Shown here: in pieces, positions 34,517-42,824 of the stretch
Numbering within the stretch: the first letter of the stretch is position 1
Layout: each line of letters starts with the position of its first letter
Assembly: GCA_945875915.1 (NCBI GenBank)
Contig: CAMCMT010000021.1
Coordinates: 1-45,555, forward strand
Source: Synechococcus sp. UW140
GTDB lineage: Bacteria; Cyanobacteriota; Cyanobacteriia; PCC-6307; Cyanobiaceae
Length of the DNA stretch: 45,555 bases
Direction of reading: 5' to 3'
The notes under the pieces: model-generated
Databases searched by the model: none
Told to the model about the DNA's origin: nothing
What the model saw: the letters and a program-made list of their open reading frames with translations, nothing else
Program-made: the position numbers and the translations under genes

Positions 34517-35317
34517 ATGCTACCCAGGGACCAACTGCTCCAGGCCAGTCGCCATCCCCGGGAGTTGGCCGGCCTGATCGACCTAGCCGAGCAGGCCCTC
34601 CGCACCTGGGAGCCGCTCTGGAGTGGCTTCCTGGCGGCCGAAGTGCTCGAGGAGGCCGAGGCGCGCCTCGGCGACCTGGCCGAGCTGGCCTTGGAGAGCG
34701 CCGGCGGCTGGCCCCAGGCTGAACGGCGCCGGCTCTGCATCAAGCGAAGGGAGCTCGAACCCGAAAGCGCCAAAGCGGAGAGTGCGGCAGCCCCGGCGCC
34801 CCTGATGGGCCTGGCCATCGCCGGCAATTTTCTCTTCGATCCCGCCGAAGCCCGGGACATGCGCCAGGCCCTGATCGTCCGGGGCGCCACCCCAGAGGCC
34901 CTTGGCGACCTCTGGATCCAGGGGGATCGGGGCGCCCAGCTGGTGGTGACCCCGGAACTGGCTGAGGCCCTCGACCAGGGCCTGGCCCTGGTGCGCAGCG
35001 TTGAGGTGCGCCTGGAGGCCCTGCCCCTCGACCAGCTGCAAAGACCCGCCCAGCGCCTGCCCCGCCGACTCACCACGGTGGAGGCCTCCCTGCGTCTCGA
35101 TGCGGTGGCCTCGGCCGGCTTTGGCCTCTCCCGCAATCGCATGGCCGAACTTGTCCGTTCAGGGGCCGTGCGAATCAACTGGCAGCCAGTTAGTAGTCCC
35201 TGCCGGGAGTTGGGCCTCGGCGATCGGGTGCGGCTCGAGGGGCGCGGCGAGTTGGAACTGCTGGAGGTGCAGCTCACCAAGAGGGACCGCTGGCGGCTGG
35301 TGCTCCAACGCCGGTAG
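34517..35317 (+). CDS. Photosystem II S4 domain protein
   Basis: The 266-residue protein belongs to a cyanobacterial and plastid family with a C-terminal S4 RNA-binding domain (about 182-245: LRLDAVASAGFGLSRNRMAELVRSG, VRINWQPV). It has an N-terminal domain related to the YlmH group, with FLFDPAEARDMRQALIVRGAT in its centre. Members have been named for a link with photosystem II assembly, but the molecular role is not settled; the S4 domain points to RNA binding. It begins at the ATG at 34517 and ends about 135 bp before tRNA-Val. Confidence 0.88.
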   Translation: MLPRDQLLQASRHPRELAGLIDLAEQALRTWEPLWSGFLAAEVLEEAEARLGDLAELALESAGGWPQAERRRLCIKRRELEPESAKAESAAAPAPLMGLAIAGNFLFDPAEARDMRQALIVRGATPEALGDLWIQGDRGAQLVVTPELAEALDQGLALVRSVEVRLEALPLDQLQRPAQRLPRRLTTVEASLRLDAVASAGFGLSRNRMAELVRSGAVRINWQPVSSPCRELGLGDRVRLEGRGELELLEVQLTKRDRWRLVLQRR

Positions 35318-35452
35318 CTGCGGCCCAGGGGCTTCGGAGCAGGCCCAGCCAGGCTTGACTGAGCTGGCTGCTAGGTTGCTCCAACATTCGCTAATTCAGC
35401 TCCAGGCCGCTGGTTTGTCCAGTGGACAGGGTTCTGACTATCGAGTGAGGCC

Positions 35453-35524
35453 GGGCGATTAGCTCAGAGGTAGAGCACTACCTTGACACGGTAGGAGTCA
35501 CTGGTTCAATTCCAGTATCGCCCA
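35453..35524 (+). tRNA. tRNA-Val (anticodon GAC)
   Basis: A 72-nt cloverleaf. Acceptor arms GGGCGAT and ATCGCCC pair perfectly, with discriminator A at 35524. The D arm is GCTC-AGAGGTA-GAGC. The anticodon stem is CTACC/GGTAG with a seven-base loop TTGACAC, giving anticodon GAC at 35485-35487. The T arm contains GGTTCAATTCC. CCA is not encoded. murD begins 39 bp downstream without an obvious terminator. Confidence 0.95.
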
Positions 35525-35562
35525 CTCTTTTTCATTCAGCTGTTTCATTTAGTCGCCCAGAG

Positions 35563-37020
35563 ATGGCCGAGCCCAGGCAACCCTGCACCGTTGTCCTAGG
35601 CCTAGGCCGCTCCGGATTGGGCGCCGCCCGATTACTCCATCACCTCGGCCATGGGGTGGTGGTCTTCGAAAGCAGCACCGCTGAACCGGTCCGCCAACGG
35701 GCCCTGGAGCTCGAGGCCCAAGGCATCGAAGTGCGCCTGGGCACGGCCCTAGAAGGGGCCAGTTTCTCGGCCTTAGGCAAGCCCGTTGAGCGCGTGATTG
35801 TCAGCCCTGGGATCCGCTGGGACCACCCCACCCTCGAGCAGCTGCGTCACCAGGGCGTGGCCGTGGCAGGCGAACTGGCGGCGGCCTGGGAGGCCCTGCC
35901 CGCCACCCCCTGGATCGGCATCACGGGCACCAATGGCAAAACCACCGTGACCCACCTGGTCAACCACCTGCTCGGCTGCGCCGGCCTCGATGCCCCCATG
36001 GGCGGCAATGTGGGCAACTCGGCGGCTGAGCTGGCCCTCGAGCGCCTGGCTCCCGGCCAGGCGGCCCCCGATTGGCTGGTGGTGGAACTGAGCAGCTATC
36101 AAATTGAAGCCTGCGCCCTGGTGGCGCCGCGGATTGGCCTCTGGACCACCCTCACCCCGGACCACCTGGAGCGCCACGGCACCCTCGCCAACTACCGCGC
36201 CATCAAACGCAGCCTGCTGGAACGCAGCGCCTGCCAAATCCTCAATGCCGATGACCCGGACCTGCGCTCCCAGGCCCCCAGCTGGGAGCGGGCCCATTGG
36301 GTTACGGCAGGGGATCGCAGCGCCCTACCACCGGGCCTCAATCCCCTGCTCTGGATCGAAGCGGACCAGGTGACTTCAGCCGCTGGTCCGCTCCTCGATG
36401 CCCGCTCCCTGGCCATGCCCGGAGCCCACAACCGCCAGAACCTGCTGCTCGCCGCGGCCGTGGGCCTGGAGCTGGGCCTTTCGGGCGCCACGATGGAGGC
36501 CGCCTTCCGCCGCTTCCCTGGCGTGCCCCATCGCCTCGAGCGGATCGGCGTGCTCCAGGGCATTTCCTATTACAACGACAGCAAGGCCACCAATTACGAC
36601 GCGGCCGAAGTAGCCCTGCAGGCCCTCCCCGGCCCCTTGGTGGTGCTGGCCGGCGGCCAGGCCAAGCAGGGCGATGCCAGCGGCTGGATCGAACGGCTCA
36701 AGGTCCAAGCGGTGGCCGTGGTGCTGTTTGGCTCCGCCGGGCCCTTGTTTCAAGGCCTCCTACGGGAGCGTGGCTATGGCGGCAGGGTCGCCGTGGTGGC
36801 GGACCTGGAGCAGGCAGTGGCGCTAGCAAGCGAGCTGGCGGCTGACCTCAAGCTGGCGCCTGACAGCCAGGGCTGCCAGGCCGTGGTGCTCTCGCCAGCC
36901 TGCGCCAGCTTCGATCAATATAGCGATTTCGAAGCCCGCGGCGACCATTTCCGCCAGCTGGTGCAGGCCCTGGCCACCGGAGCATCCCCCCAAGCCCCGG
37001 GGCCTTCGGTCCCGGCTTGA
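35563..37020 (+). CDS. murD: UDP-N-acetylmuramoyl-L-alanine--D-glutamate ligase
   Basis: MurD adds D-glutamate to UDP-MurNAc-L-Ala in the cytosol during peptidoglycan synthesis. The 485-residue protein has an N-terminal UDP-binding domain (VVLGLGRSGLGAARLLHHLG), the P-loop WIGITGTNGKTTVTHL, the metal-binding ELSSYQIE and DHLERHG blocks, HNRQNLLLAAAV, and the C-terminal YNDSKATNYDAAEVAL. It lies directly downstream of tRNA-Val, so it may be transcribed partly by readthrough, and upstream of the EVE protein gene. Confidence 0.96.
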   Translation: MAEPRQPCTVVLGLGRSGLGAARLLHHLGHGVVVFESSTAEPVRQRALELEAQGIEVRLGTALEGASFSALGKPVERVIVSPGIRWDHPTLEQLRHQGVAVAGELAAAWEALPATPWIGITGTNGKTTVTHLVNHLLGCAGLDAPMGGNVGNSAAELALERLAPGQAAPDWLVVELSSYQIEACALVAPRIGLWTTLTPDHLERHGTLANYRAIKRSLLERSACQILNADDPDLRSQAPSWERAHWVTAGDRSALPPGLNPLLWIEADQVTSAAGPLLDARSLAMPGAHNRQNLLLAAAVGLELGLSGATMEAAFRRFPGVPHRLERIGVLQGISYYNDSKATNYDAAEVALQALPGPLVVLAGGQAKQGDASGWIERLKVQAVAVVLFGSAGPLFQGLLRERGYGGRVAVVADLEQAVALASELAADLKLAPDSQGCQAVVLSPACASFDQYSDFEARGDHFRQLVQALATGASPQAPGPSVPA

Positions 37021-37101
37021 GTGGTCCCGGCCTGGATGGTCCCGACCCCCAGGGGCTCACCCAGCGGGCTACTCTCCGGCCCAACGCAATGCGCTCCGTC
37101 A

Positions 37102-37560
37102 ATGGCCCACTGGCTGATGAAAAGCGAGCCCGATGTTTACGGGATCGACCATCTCGAGCGTGAGGGCACGACCCTCTGGGATGGCATTCGCAACTATCAG
37201 GCCCGCAATTACATGCGGACGATGGCGATTGGCGATCGGGCCTTCTTTTATCACTCCAATGCCAAGCCCCCCGGCATCATTGGCCTGATGCAGGTGGTGG
37301 AAACGGGCCTGGTGGACCCCAGCCAATTCGATCCAGCCTCCAAGTATTTCGATGGGGCCTCGAAACCGGAAGCCCCGCGCTGGGATTGCGTGCGCCTGGG
37401 TTTTCTCGAACGCTTTGATGCCCTGCTCAGCCTCGAGCAATTGCGCCAAACGTTCAGCGCCGACGAGTTGCCGGTGGTCCGCCAGGGCAACCGGCTATCG
37501 ATCCTGCCCGTGGATGAAGCGAGCGCCCAAAAGCTGCTGGCCCTACTCAAGCCGGCCTAA
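37102..37560 (+). CDS. EVE domain protein
   Basis: The 152-residue protein from the ATG at 37102 begins MAHWLMKSEPDVYGIDHLE and continues with LWDGIRNYQARNYMR, IGDRAFFYHSNAKPPGIIGL and the C-terminal VVRQGNRLSILPV. This is the EVE (PUA-related) fold, a small pocket that in other proteins binds modified bases such as 5-methylcytosine or N6-methyladenosine. The ligand in cyanobacteria is unknown. The frame is open 27 codons upstream with no domain. Its stop overlaps the end of the convergent DUF2811 gene by four bases. Confidence 0.88.
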   Translation: MAHWLMKSEPDVYGIDHLEREGTTLWDGIRNYQARNYMRTMAIGDRAFFYHSNAKPPGIIGLMQVVETGLVDPSQFDPASKYFDGASKPEAPRWDCVRLGFLERFDALLSLEQLRQTFSADELPVVRQGNRLSILPVDEASAQKLLALLKPA

Positions 37561-37847
37561 AGGCCCCCAGGCCGGCTTGAGCTGTCCCCCTCATCGTCGC
37601 CATTCCCGGCGGCTGAACCCATCACCAAACTGGGGCCAAACCCCCCTTTCAGGGGAAATAGGTTGGCCAGGTAGCAGCGGGTTACCTCCCGGCTCTCCAG
37701 CCCGTTTTGCACCAGGAAGCCGGCCAAGGCCGCCTGGAAGAGGCGGTACTGGTCCCAGTTGGGGTGGGCCTCGATGAAACTTCGCATCGACCGCAACAGG
37801 GGCTCGGGCACATCGGCCTGCAGGCTCACCATGGCCATCGGGTCCAT
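37557..37847 (-). CDS. DUF2811 family protein
   Basis: A 96-residue protein whose core (SLQADVPEPLLRSMRSFIEA, HPNWDQYRLFQAALAGFLVQNG, REVTRCYLANLF) matches the cyanobacterial DUF2811 family as I recall it, a short helical domain resembling ribbon-helix-helix-sized proteins. The last 30 residues are Gly/Ser/Asp-rich and variable. ATGs at 37838 and 37832 are alternative starts nearer the core. Function unknown. It converges with the EVE gene. Confidence 0.72.
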   Translation of the reverse strand: MDPMAMVSLQADVPEPLLRSMRSFIEAHPNWDQYRLFQAALAGFLVQNGLESREVTRCYLANLFPLKGGFGPSLVMGSAAGNGDDEGDSSSRPGGL

Positions 37848-38185
37848 CCAAATTCCGGGTCAGGCGGCCAGTTCGCTACAGGAATGAAGCCGCGTCAAAT
37901 GGCCTGGAAGCCCTGCAGACTCAGGCCTCTCAGATCTAGACATCCCCGCCGCCCTGGCCTGGCTGGGCTGGACCCCAGGACTTGGGGGCGCCCGGAACTC
38001 ACCTCAAGAATCTGTCAAGGCTGGGCCGGAGCAAGCTGCTGATTTCCCCAGGCGCCAGGCCTCCCCAGGGTTCCGGTCGAGGGACCTGGGGAAAACCAGG
38101 GCAAAAAAGGGGAAGGGACGTTGGCAATTGCGGCAAAGCCGGGGCCATCAGCAGTGCTGATCGGCGCCGGGTCGTTGGACCAGTC
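37848..38185. other. Gene-free region with a 10-bp inverted repeat
   Basis: No convincing gene is seen in these 338 bp; the minus-strand frame at 37999-38232 has no recognisable pattern and overlaps DUF1818. TTTCCCCAGG at 38043-38052 pairs perfectly with CCTGGGGAAA at 38085-38094, with a further CCCCAGG copy between them. This may form a hairpin in the 3' region of the rpoZ-DUF1818 transcript. An A/G-rich stretch (38102-38118) follows. Confidence 0.5.
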
Positions 38186-38557
38186 TCAAGGTTGGCCGCC
38201 CAGGCGCTGCAAGGCCTGGCAGAGGGCCGCACTGGCCTCCACAGACCAGGAGACCTCCACGGCCCGCTGGCCCGCTTCAGGGGTCAACACCCCCTTGAGG
38301 CACCAATGGAGGCGATCCCCCTCCAGCGCCAGCCACCAGGGGCCCCGTTCCAACTCCAGGGTGATCGCCTCCTCGGCCAGCAGCTGGTCGAGGAGGGCTT
38401 GGTGCTCGCAGACCAGGTCGACAACCGCCGCGGCCAGGGCCGCCGCCTCGGCTGCCGTGAGCTCGACCGCCCAGCCCTGGCCGCCGATCAACACCGCAAA
38501 GGGGTGGTTCTCGTCCCGCCAGGCCAGACGCCAACCCGGCCCTTCCAACTGGATCAC
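38186..38557 (-). CDS. DUF1818 family protein
   Basis: A 123-residue protein with the pattern GPGWRLAWRDENHPFAVLIGG, WAVELTAAEAAALAAAVVDL, a helix, then ITLELERGPWWLALEGD and a C-terminal helix. This fits DUF1818, a cyanobacterial and plastid-lineage family of unknown function. It lies about 135 bp downstream of rpoZ on the same strand, an association I recall from other picocyanobacteria, so it may belong to the same transcript. Confidence 0.82.
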   Translation of the reverse strand: MIQLEGPGWRLAWRDENHPFAVLIGGQGWAVELTAAEAAALAAAVVDLVCEHQALLDQLLAEEAITLELERGPWWLALEGDRLHWCLKGVLTPEAGQRAVEVSWSVEASAALCQALQRLGGQP

Positions 38558-38692
38558 GGCCGCCCAACCTCCTTGGGGTCTGATTTCCAGCCTTGCAGGC
38601 AGCCAACAGCCTGTCGTTCAGCCCCCCCAGCGGGGGGAGCCGCTTGGCGGCAGCAGGGAAACGGCATAGGCGCAAAGAGCTTCCGCCAGGAC

Positions 38693-38923
38693 TCAGCCGG
38701 GTAGCAAGTCGGGCTGGTCCTGTTCGTCGCTCATTTCGACGATGGCCCGCTGCACGGGCTTGATCATCGAATCTTCGAGCAGGCCATCGAAATCATCGAA
38801 GCGGCGTTGCTTCGCACGAAAGGCAATGCGCACCGTGGTCAGGTAGCGGTTGCTGGAGTGACGAATCAGGCTTTCGGCCCGCTGGGCCAATTCCTTCGGA
38901 CTCACATCGACGCCGATGAACAT
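38693..38923 (-). CDS. rpoZ: DNA-directed RNA polymerase subunit omega
   Basis: The 76-residue protein reads [31 protein letters not shown], then acidic residues, [18 protein letters not shown], which is the cyanobacterial omega pattern. Omega helps assemble RNA polymerase by binding the beta-prime subunit and supports sigma factor recruitment. It is divergent from the Hsp70-like gene across 99 bp. Confidence 0.9.
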   Translation of the reverse strand: MFIGVDVSPKELAQRAESLIRHSSNRYLTTVRIAFRAKQRRFDDFDGLLEDSMIKPVQRAIVEMSDEQDQPDLLPG

Positions 38924-39022
38924 GCAAAGCCAGCCATTAAAACCATCTTAAGCCAAGGACCCCCAGCGCACCAAGCCAGCTGCGCCACAATCCAACGGCG
39001 CGCTCCACCTCCCAGGCACTCC

Positions 39023-40594
39023 ATGGCCGGCACCCTTGCCATCGACTTGGGCAGTAGCAGCACCGTGGTGGCCTTCCAGGAAGCCGGCGGGCCGCCGCGC
39101 CTCCTGACGATCGAGCCCTTTGCCCTGGGGGAGCCGTCCGTGGTGCCTAGTGTGATCTGGCTGGCCGATGCCGAGGCGGGCCAGCCCCTGATCGGCCGCC
39201 AGGTGCTGGAGGCCGGCCTAGTCCACCAAGGCGGAGCGGCCCTCCACCGTGATTTCAAACGGGCCATTGGCGGCCAGCGCCAGGTTGATCCGAGCGAAAC
39301 GGTCGCCAACCAGGCTGCCAACATCTTGAGCCCGGAGCAGGCCGGCAGCTTGCTACTGCAACGGATCTGGCGCCAACTACCCGCTGGCATCGAGCCTGAT
39401 CGTCTTGTGCTCACCGCCCCGATCGATGGCTACCGGGACTACAGGCGCTGGCTAGCGGCGGCCAGCGAGACCCTGGCCGTGGCCGAGGTGGCCCTGGTGG
39501 ATGAGCCCACGGCCGCCGCCATCGGCGCCGGATTGCCCCCGGGCAGCAGGGTGCTGGTGGTGGACTTGGGCGGTGGCACCATCGACCTGTCCCTCGTGGC
39601 GCTGGAAGGGGGCGAAGGCCGACCGGCGCCGATTGCCCAGCTGCTGCGCTTCGCCGGGCGCAACCTGGACCAGAGCCGGCAGGCCCTACGCCTTGCCCGG
39701 GTGTTGGGCAAGGCGGGCCTGGTCCTGGGCGGCCGCGACATCGACCACTGGATCGCCGAAGCCCTCTGTCCTGGCCAGGGCAACGATCCAGGCCTGCTGG
39801 AGGTGGTGGAGCGGATGAAATGCAGCCTGAGCAGCCAGGAGCAGGCCCTGGGGCTGTGGCGCCCGGGCCCAGGGCCCACCCAGGAGCTGCGCCTCAGTCG
39901 CCCCCAGCTCGATCGCCTTCTGCAGGAGAAGGGGCTCGAGGAGCTGCTCGACGACTTACTGGAAACGGTCCTCGCCTCAGCCCGGGCCCAGGGCGTCGCC
40001 CTCAAGGATGTCGATGCGATCCTGCCGGTGGGAGGAACGAGTCGGCTGCCCAGCGTGCGGCGCTGGCTGCAGAGCCGCTGCGCCGGAGTTCCCCTGCGGG
40101 ACCAACGGCCGATCGAGGCGGTGGCCCTGGGGGCCCTGGGCCTGACGCCGGGAGTGACGGTGCAGGACCTGCTGAGCCATGGCCTGAGCTTGCGCTGCTG
40201 GGACCGTCGCAGCCGCGAGTACCGCTGGCACCCCCTATTCAGCGCTGGACAGGGCTGGCCGAGTGAGCGCCCCTTGGAGCTGGTGCTGGCCTGCAGCCAG
40301 GAGGGCCAACGCTCTCTGGAACTGGTGCTGGGCGAACCCAGGCCCGACCAACGCAGTGAGGTGGTGTTCGAGGCGGGTCTGCCGCGGCTGCGGCGCCGAC
40401 CCGCCGGCGAGGCGCCCGTGGATGCCTGGCCCGAGCCGCCGGCGCCCGTGCCCCTCGACCCCCCAGGTCAGGCAGGGGTGGACCGGCTGAAACTGCGCTT
40501 TTCAATTGACAGCACAGGCGCCCTGAAGCTGGAGGGCGATGACCTGTTGACGGGCTTGCCCCTGGCCGAGCGCCGGCTTGGACGGGTGCGCTGA
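39023..40594 (+). CDS. Hsp70 family protein (DnaK-like ATPase with short C-terminus)
   Basis: The 523-residue protein has a complete actin-like ATPase fold: phosphate-1 AIDLGSSSTVVAF, DEPTAAAIGAG, phosphate-2 VLVVDLGGGTIDLSLV and adenosine motif ILPVGGTSRLPSVRRWL. The C-terminal part (about 385-523) is a reduced beta domain without the helical lid of true DnaK, which is about 630 residues. It is therefore a divergent chaperone-like protein and not the main DnaK. Frames upstream of 39023 are open but overlap rpoZ. A membrane-anchored protein gene follows after about 80 bp. Confidence 0.88.
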   Translation: MAGTLAIDLGSSSTVVAFQEAGGPPRLLTIEPFALGEPSVVPSVIWLADAEAGQPLIGRQVLEAGLVHQGGAALHRDFKRAIGGQRQVDPSETVANQAANILSPEQAGSLLLQRIWRQLPAGIEPDRLVLTAPIDGYRDYRRWLAAASETLAVAEVALVDEPTAAAIGAGLPPGSRVLVVDLGGGTIDLSLVALEGGEGRPAPIAQLLRFAGRNLDQSRQALRLARVLGKAGLVLGGRDIDHWIAEALCPGQGNDPGLLEVVERMKCSLSSQEQALGLWRPGPGPTQELRLSRPQLDRLLQEKGLEELLDDLLETVLASARAQGVALKDVDAILPVGGTSRLPSVRRWLQSRCAGVPLRDQRPIEAVALGALGLTPGVTVQDLLSHGLSLRCWDRRSREYRWHPLFSAGQGWPSERPLELVLACSQEGQRSLELVLGEPRPDQRSEVVFEAGLPRLRRRPAGEAPVDAWPEPPAPVPLDPPGQAGVDRLKLRFSIDSTGALKLEGDDLLTGLPLAERRLGRVR

Positions 40595-40677
40595 GGCCGG
40601 CCCCACCGGTGGACAACAGCCGGGCTGCCCCCAATAACGGGTGGCGGTCAGCACCACTCCATAGAACAGGGGAGCGC

Positions 40678-41523
40678 ATGCAAACCGCCTTGGCCCTCCG
40701 CCACCACAGGCTCCCCCGTTACTGGCTGGGTCTCACCCTTGGACTGGTAGCGGCAGGCGTGGGCGGAGTGCACTGGTGGGAGCAGCAACTTCCCTTAAAA
40801 CTGCAGGAGGCCGCCAGGGCCGGCCGCCTGGATGCCTGCATCCGTTACGCCGACCAACTAGCGGCCCTACGCTGGCTAGGCGGTCTCGCCCCCCAGGAAC
40901 AGGGGCTCTGCCGCCGCCGCAAGGCCGCCCAGTTCTGGGACCAGGGCCAATGGTCTGCGGCGATGAAACTGCAGCTGCAACTTGTCAATTCCGGTGCCAG
41001 CCAACCGACGGACCAACAGCAACTGGTCCAGTGGCAACGGCAGCTGGAAAGCAGGGCCCTGGGCCTGTTCCAGCAGGGGGACCTGCAGGCAGCCCTGGTG
41101 CTGCTGGCGGCGATCAACGCCGATCACCGCAGCGATGGCGCCGCCCTAGGCGACAACCTGAGGGACAGCTGGACCCGCAACCGGATGCTGCGGGACCGGG
41201 GTCAGCAGCTGATCAAGCAGCAGCGTTGGTGGGAGGCCCTCGATTCCCTCAATCGCATCGATCACCCCTGGTGGAAAGGGCAGACCAAGGAGCTACGCCA
41301 GCAGGTGCAGAAGGGCATCGCCAGCCTGCGCCGCCAGGAAGACAAGGAACACGAAGGCCACGGCGAAACCAACCCCTCAAACGTGCCCCTCGCGGAGCTC
41401 GATGCCTTGGTGTCCCGCAAAATCGCCACCGGCATGGACGACGGCCAGGCCTTCGAACGGGCCTGCAAGGAACTGGGCGGCAGAGTGGTGGAAACGGGTC
41501 CGGAGAGCGCCTGTCGCCGCTGA
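40678..41523 (+). CDS. Hypothetical membrane-anchored protein
   Basis: From the ATG at 40678 this is 281 residues. A short cytoplasmic start (MQTALALRHHRLPRYW) precedes a single transmembrane segment (about 16-34, GLTLGLVAAGVGGVHWW). The rest is a helical, Gln/Leu/Trp-rich domain with repeated helix pairs like a TPR solenoid (QAALVLLAAINADH, QQRWWEALDSLNRI). The last 70 residues are charged and end in a separate small domain with two cysteines (ACKELGGRV, SACRR). It follows the Hsp70-like gene and could be its partner, but no function is recognised. The frame is open 23 codons upstream. Confidence 0.68.
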   Translation: MQTALALRHHRLPRYWLGLTLGLVAAGVGGVHWWEQQLPLKLQEAARAGRLDACIRYADQLAALRWLGGLAPQEQGLCRRRKAAQFWDQGQWSAAMKLQLQLVNSGASQPTDQQQLVQWQRQLESRALGLFQQGDLQAALVLLAAINADHRSDGAALGDNLRDSWTRNRMLRDRGQQLIKQQRWWEALDSLNRIDHPWWKGQTKELRQQVQKGIASLRRQEDKEHEGHGETNPSNVPLAELDALVSRKIATGMDDGQAFERACKELGGRVVETGPESACRR

Positions 41524-41565
41524 GGGACCATGGCAAGATGGTTTCCATTGCAGTGTTGAGCCTTC

Positions 41566-41787
41566 ATGCAAGCTGGAGATCAGGTCAGGGTCAGCGCCAG
41601 TGTGGTTGTGTTCCACCACCCTGAACACCGCGGCCAGGCCTTCGATCTGCAGGGGCAAACGGGCGAAGTCAAAGACATTCTTGGCGACTGGAAGGGCAGA
41701 CCGATCAGCCCAACCCTGCCGGTGATCGTGGCCTTTGGCCGCTTCAAGGCCCACTTCCGTAGCGACGAACTCGAGCCCGCCTGCTGA
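41566..41787 (+). CDS. ftrV: Ferredoxin-thioredoxin reductase, variable (alpha) chain
   Basis: The 73-residue SH3-like subunit supports the catalytic chain of FTR, which passes electrons from ferredoxin to thioredoxins. Matching features are GDQVRVSASVVVFHHPEHRGQAF, the GEVKDILGDWKGRPISPTLPVIV core and the C-terminal FRSDELE. It contains no cluster ligands, as expected for this chain. It lies 42 bp after the membrane-anchored protein gene and converges with pyrR. Confidence 0.94.
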   Translation: MQAGDQVRVSASVVVFHHPEHRGQAFDLQGQTGEVKDILGDWKGRPISPTLPVIVAFGRFKAHFRSDELEPAC

Positions 41788-41817
41788 AGCGCCCCCCAAG
41801 CTGGCCGCCCGTAAACC

Positions 41818-42510
41818 TCAGCCGGCCGGCTCGGTTCCCTTAAGCAGGTAAACCCCCTCCTCGCCATCGGTGGCCTGCAGGCAGAGGGCAATGGCCTCTT
41901 GGCGGCTGGTCGGAACCACCCGTCCACAGAAATCGGGTTGGATCGGCAATTCACGATGGCCCCGATCCACCATCACCAGCAGGCTGACCCGGCGCGGCCG
42001 TCCCCAGGCCTGCAGGGCTTCGAGGGCCGCCCGCACGGTGCGACCGGTAAAGATCACGTCATCCACCAACACCACGCTGCGGTCCTTCAAATCGGCCGGC
42101 AATTCCGTGGGGGTACCCAGGCGGGTGCCGACACGCCCCAGGTCGTCGCGGTGGAAAGTGGGATCCAGGCTGCCCTGGTCCACGGCATGGCCGGCGATGC
42201 TACCGATCTGGTGGGCGAGCACCTGGGCCAGGGCGACCCCCCGGGTGGGAATACCCAGTAACACCAGCTCCCGGCTATCGGTGACGCTCTCCAATACCTG
42301 GGAGGCCAACCGGATCAGGGTGCGGGAGAGCTCCAGGGACGAAAGAATTTCTACCCGCCCAGGGTTTCCCGGGACAGGGTTTCCCTGGACAGCGCTTCCT
42401 TGGACAGCGCTTCCTTGGACAGCGCTTCCCGGGACGGGGTTCCCCGGGCCATTGCCTGGGGCCAAGGGCCCCGATCGCCCAGCGAAACCCTGCTGAGAAG
42501 AAGGTGTCAT
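41818..42510 (-). CDS. pyrR: PyrR pyrimidine regulator / uracil phosphoribosyltransferase with N-terminal repeat tail
   Basis: PyrR binds UMP/PRPP and pyr mRNA in other bacteria and has UPRTase activity. From the ATG at 42510 the protein is 230 residues. The normal domain starts near residue 51 (VEILSSLELSRTLIRLASQ) and includes GIPTRGVALA, the PRPP loop VVLVDDVIFTGRTVRAALEAL and VMVDRGHRELPIQPDFCG. The first 50 residues are low-complexity with five-residue repeats (GSAVQ three times, GNPVP twice) encoded by 15-bp DNA repeats. The frame is open further upstream. No pyr genes adjoin it here. Confidence 0.9.
   Translation of the reverse strand: MTPSSQQGFAGRSGPLAPGNGPGNPVPGSAVQGSAVQGSAVQGNPVPGNPGRVEILSSLELSRTLIRLASQVLESVTDSRELVLLGIPTRGVALAQVLAHQIGSIAGHAVDQGSLDPTFHRDDLGRVGTRLGTPTELPADLKDRSVVLVDDVIFTGRTVRAALEALQAWGRPRRVSLLVMVDRGHRELPIQPDFCGRVVPTSRQEAIALCLQATDGEEGVYLLKGTEPAG
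42371..42445. repeat. 15-bp tandem repeats inside the 5' end of pyrR
   Basis: Five 15-bp units: GGGACAGGGTTTCCC (42371-42385), TGGACAGCGCTTCCT twice (42386-42415), TGGACAGCGCTTCCC (42416-42430) and GGGACGGGGTTCCCC (42431-42445). The two outer units are nearly palindromic. They are in frame and encode pentapeptides of the PyrR tail. Confidence 0.85.
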
Positions 42511-42824
42511 CACGGCGCAATGGGATCCCTGGGATGGGACAAGCACTGGCGCAAGACTGGCAGAGCCGAAGCCCACGAGGCGGGGAGCCTGGGGCCATTC
42601 AGGCCCGCAAAGTGGGGGCCGCTTGCCGGGCCTAGGTCCCATCGCTGGCCTGAACGCCAGCCGCAGGGGGCCCTTGATGGCCAAAAGCTGACCCACCAAG
42701 GGGCTCACTTGGGTCTTTGGCCATAAGGCAGTAAGTTTTAAAGGGTTGAAGTTGTTGAGGGATAGGGCAACTCCGGGTGAAAGCAGTTCCTTCCTCCGAT
42801 CGCAACCCTGGCCTTGAGCACAGC
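42511..42824. other. Divergent intergenic region between pyrR and gpmI
   Basis: These 314 bp hold no supported gene. The segment next to gpmI (about 42725-42755) is AT-richer (AAGTTTTAAAGGGTTGAAG) and probably contains its promoter. No clear operator or PyrR-type RNA leader was identified. Frames that enter it from pyrR (up to 42708) and gpmI (from 42777) lack family similarity. Confidence 0.4.

Noticed and set aside
37999-38232. 77-codon minus-strand frame in the gap after DUF1818
   Set aside because: It overlaps the DUF1818 coding end in another frame and the product is Pro/Leu/Arg-rich without any pattern.
38807-39022. N-terminal extension of the Hsp70-like frame
   Set aside because: It overlaps rpoZ on the other strand and lacks Hsp70 similarity; the phosphate-1 motif begins right after the ATG at 39023.
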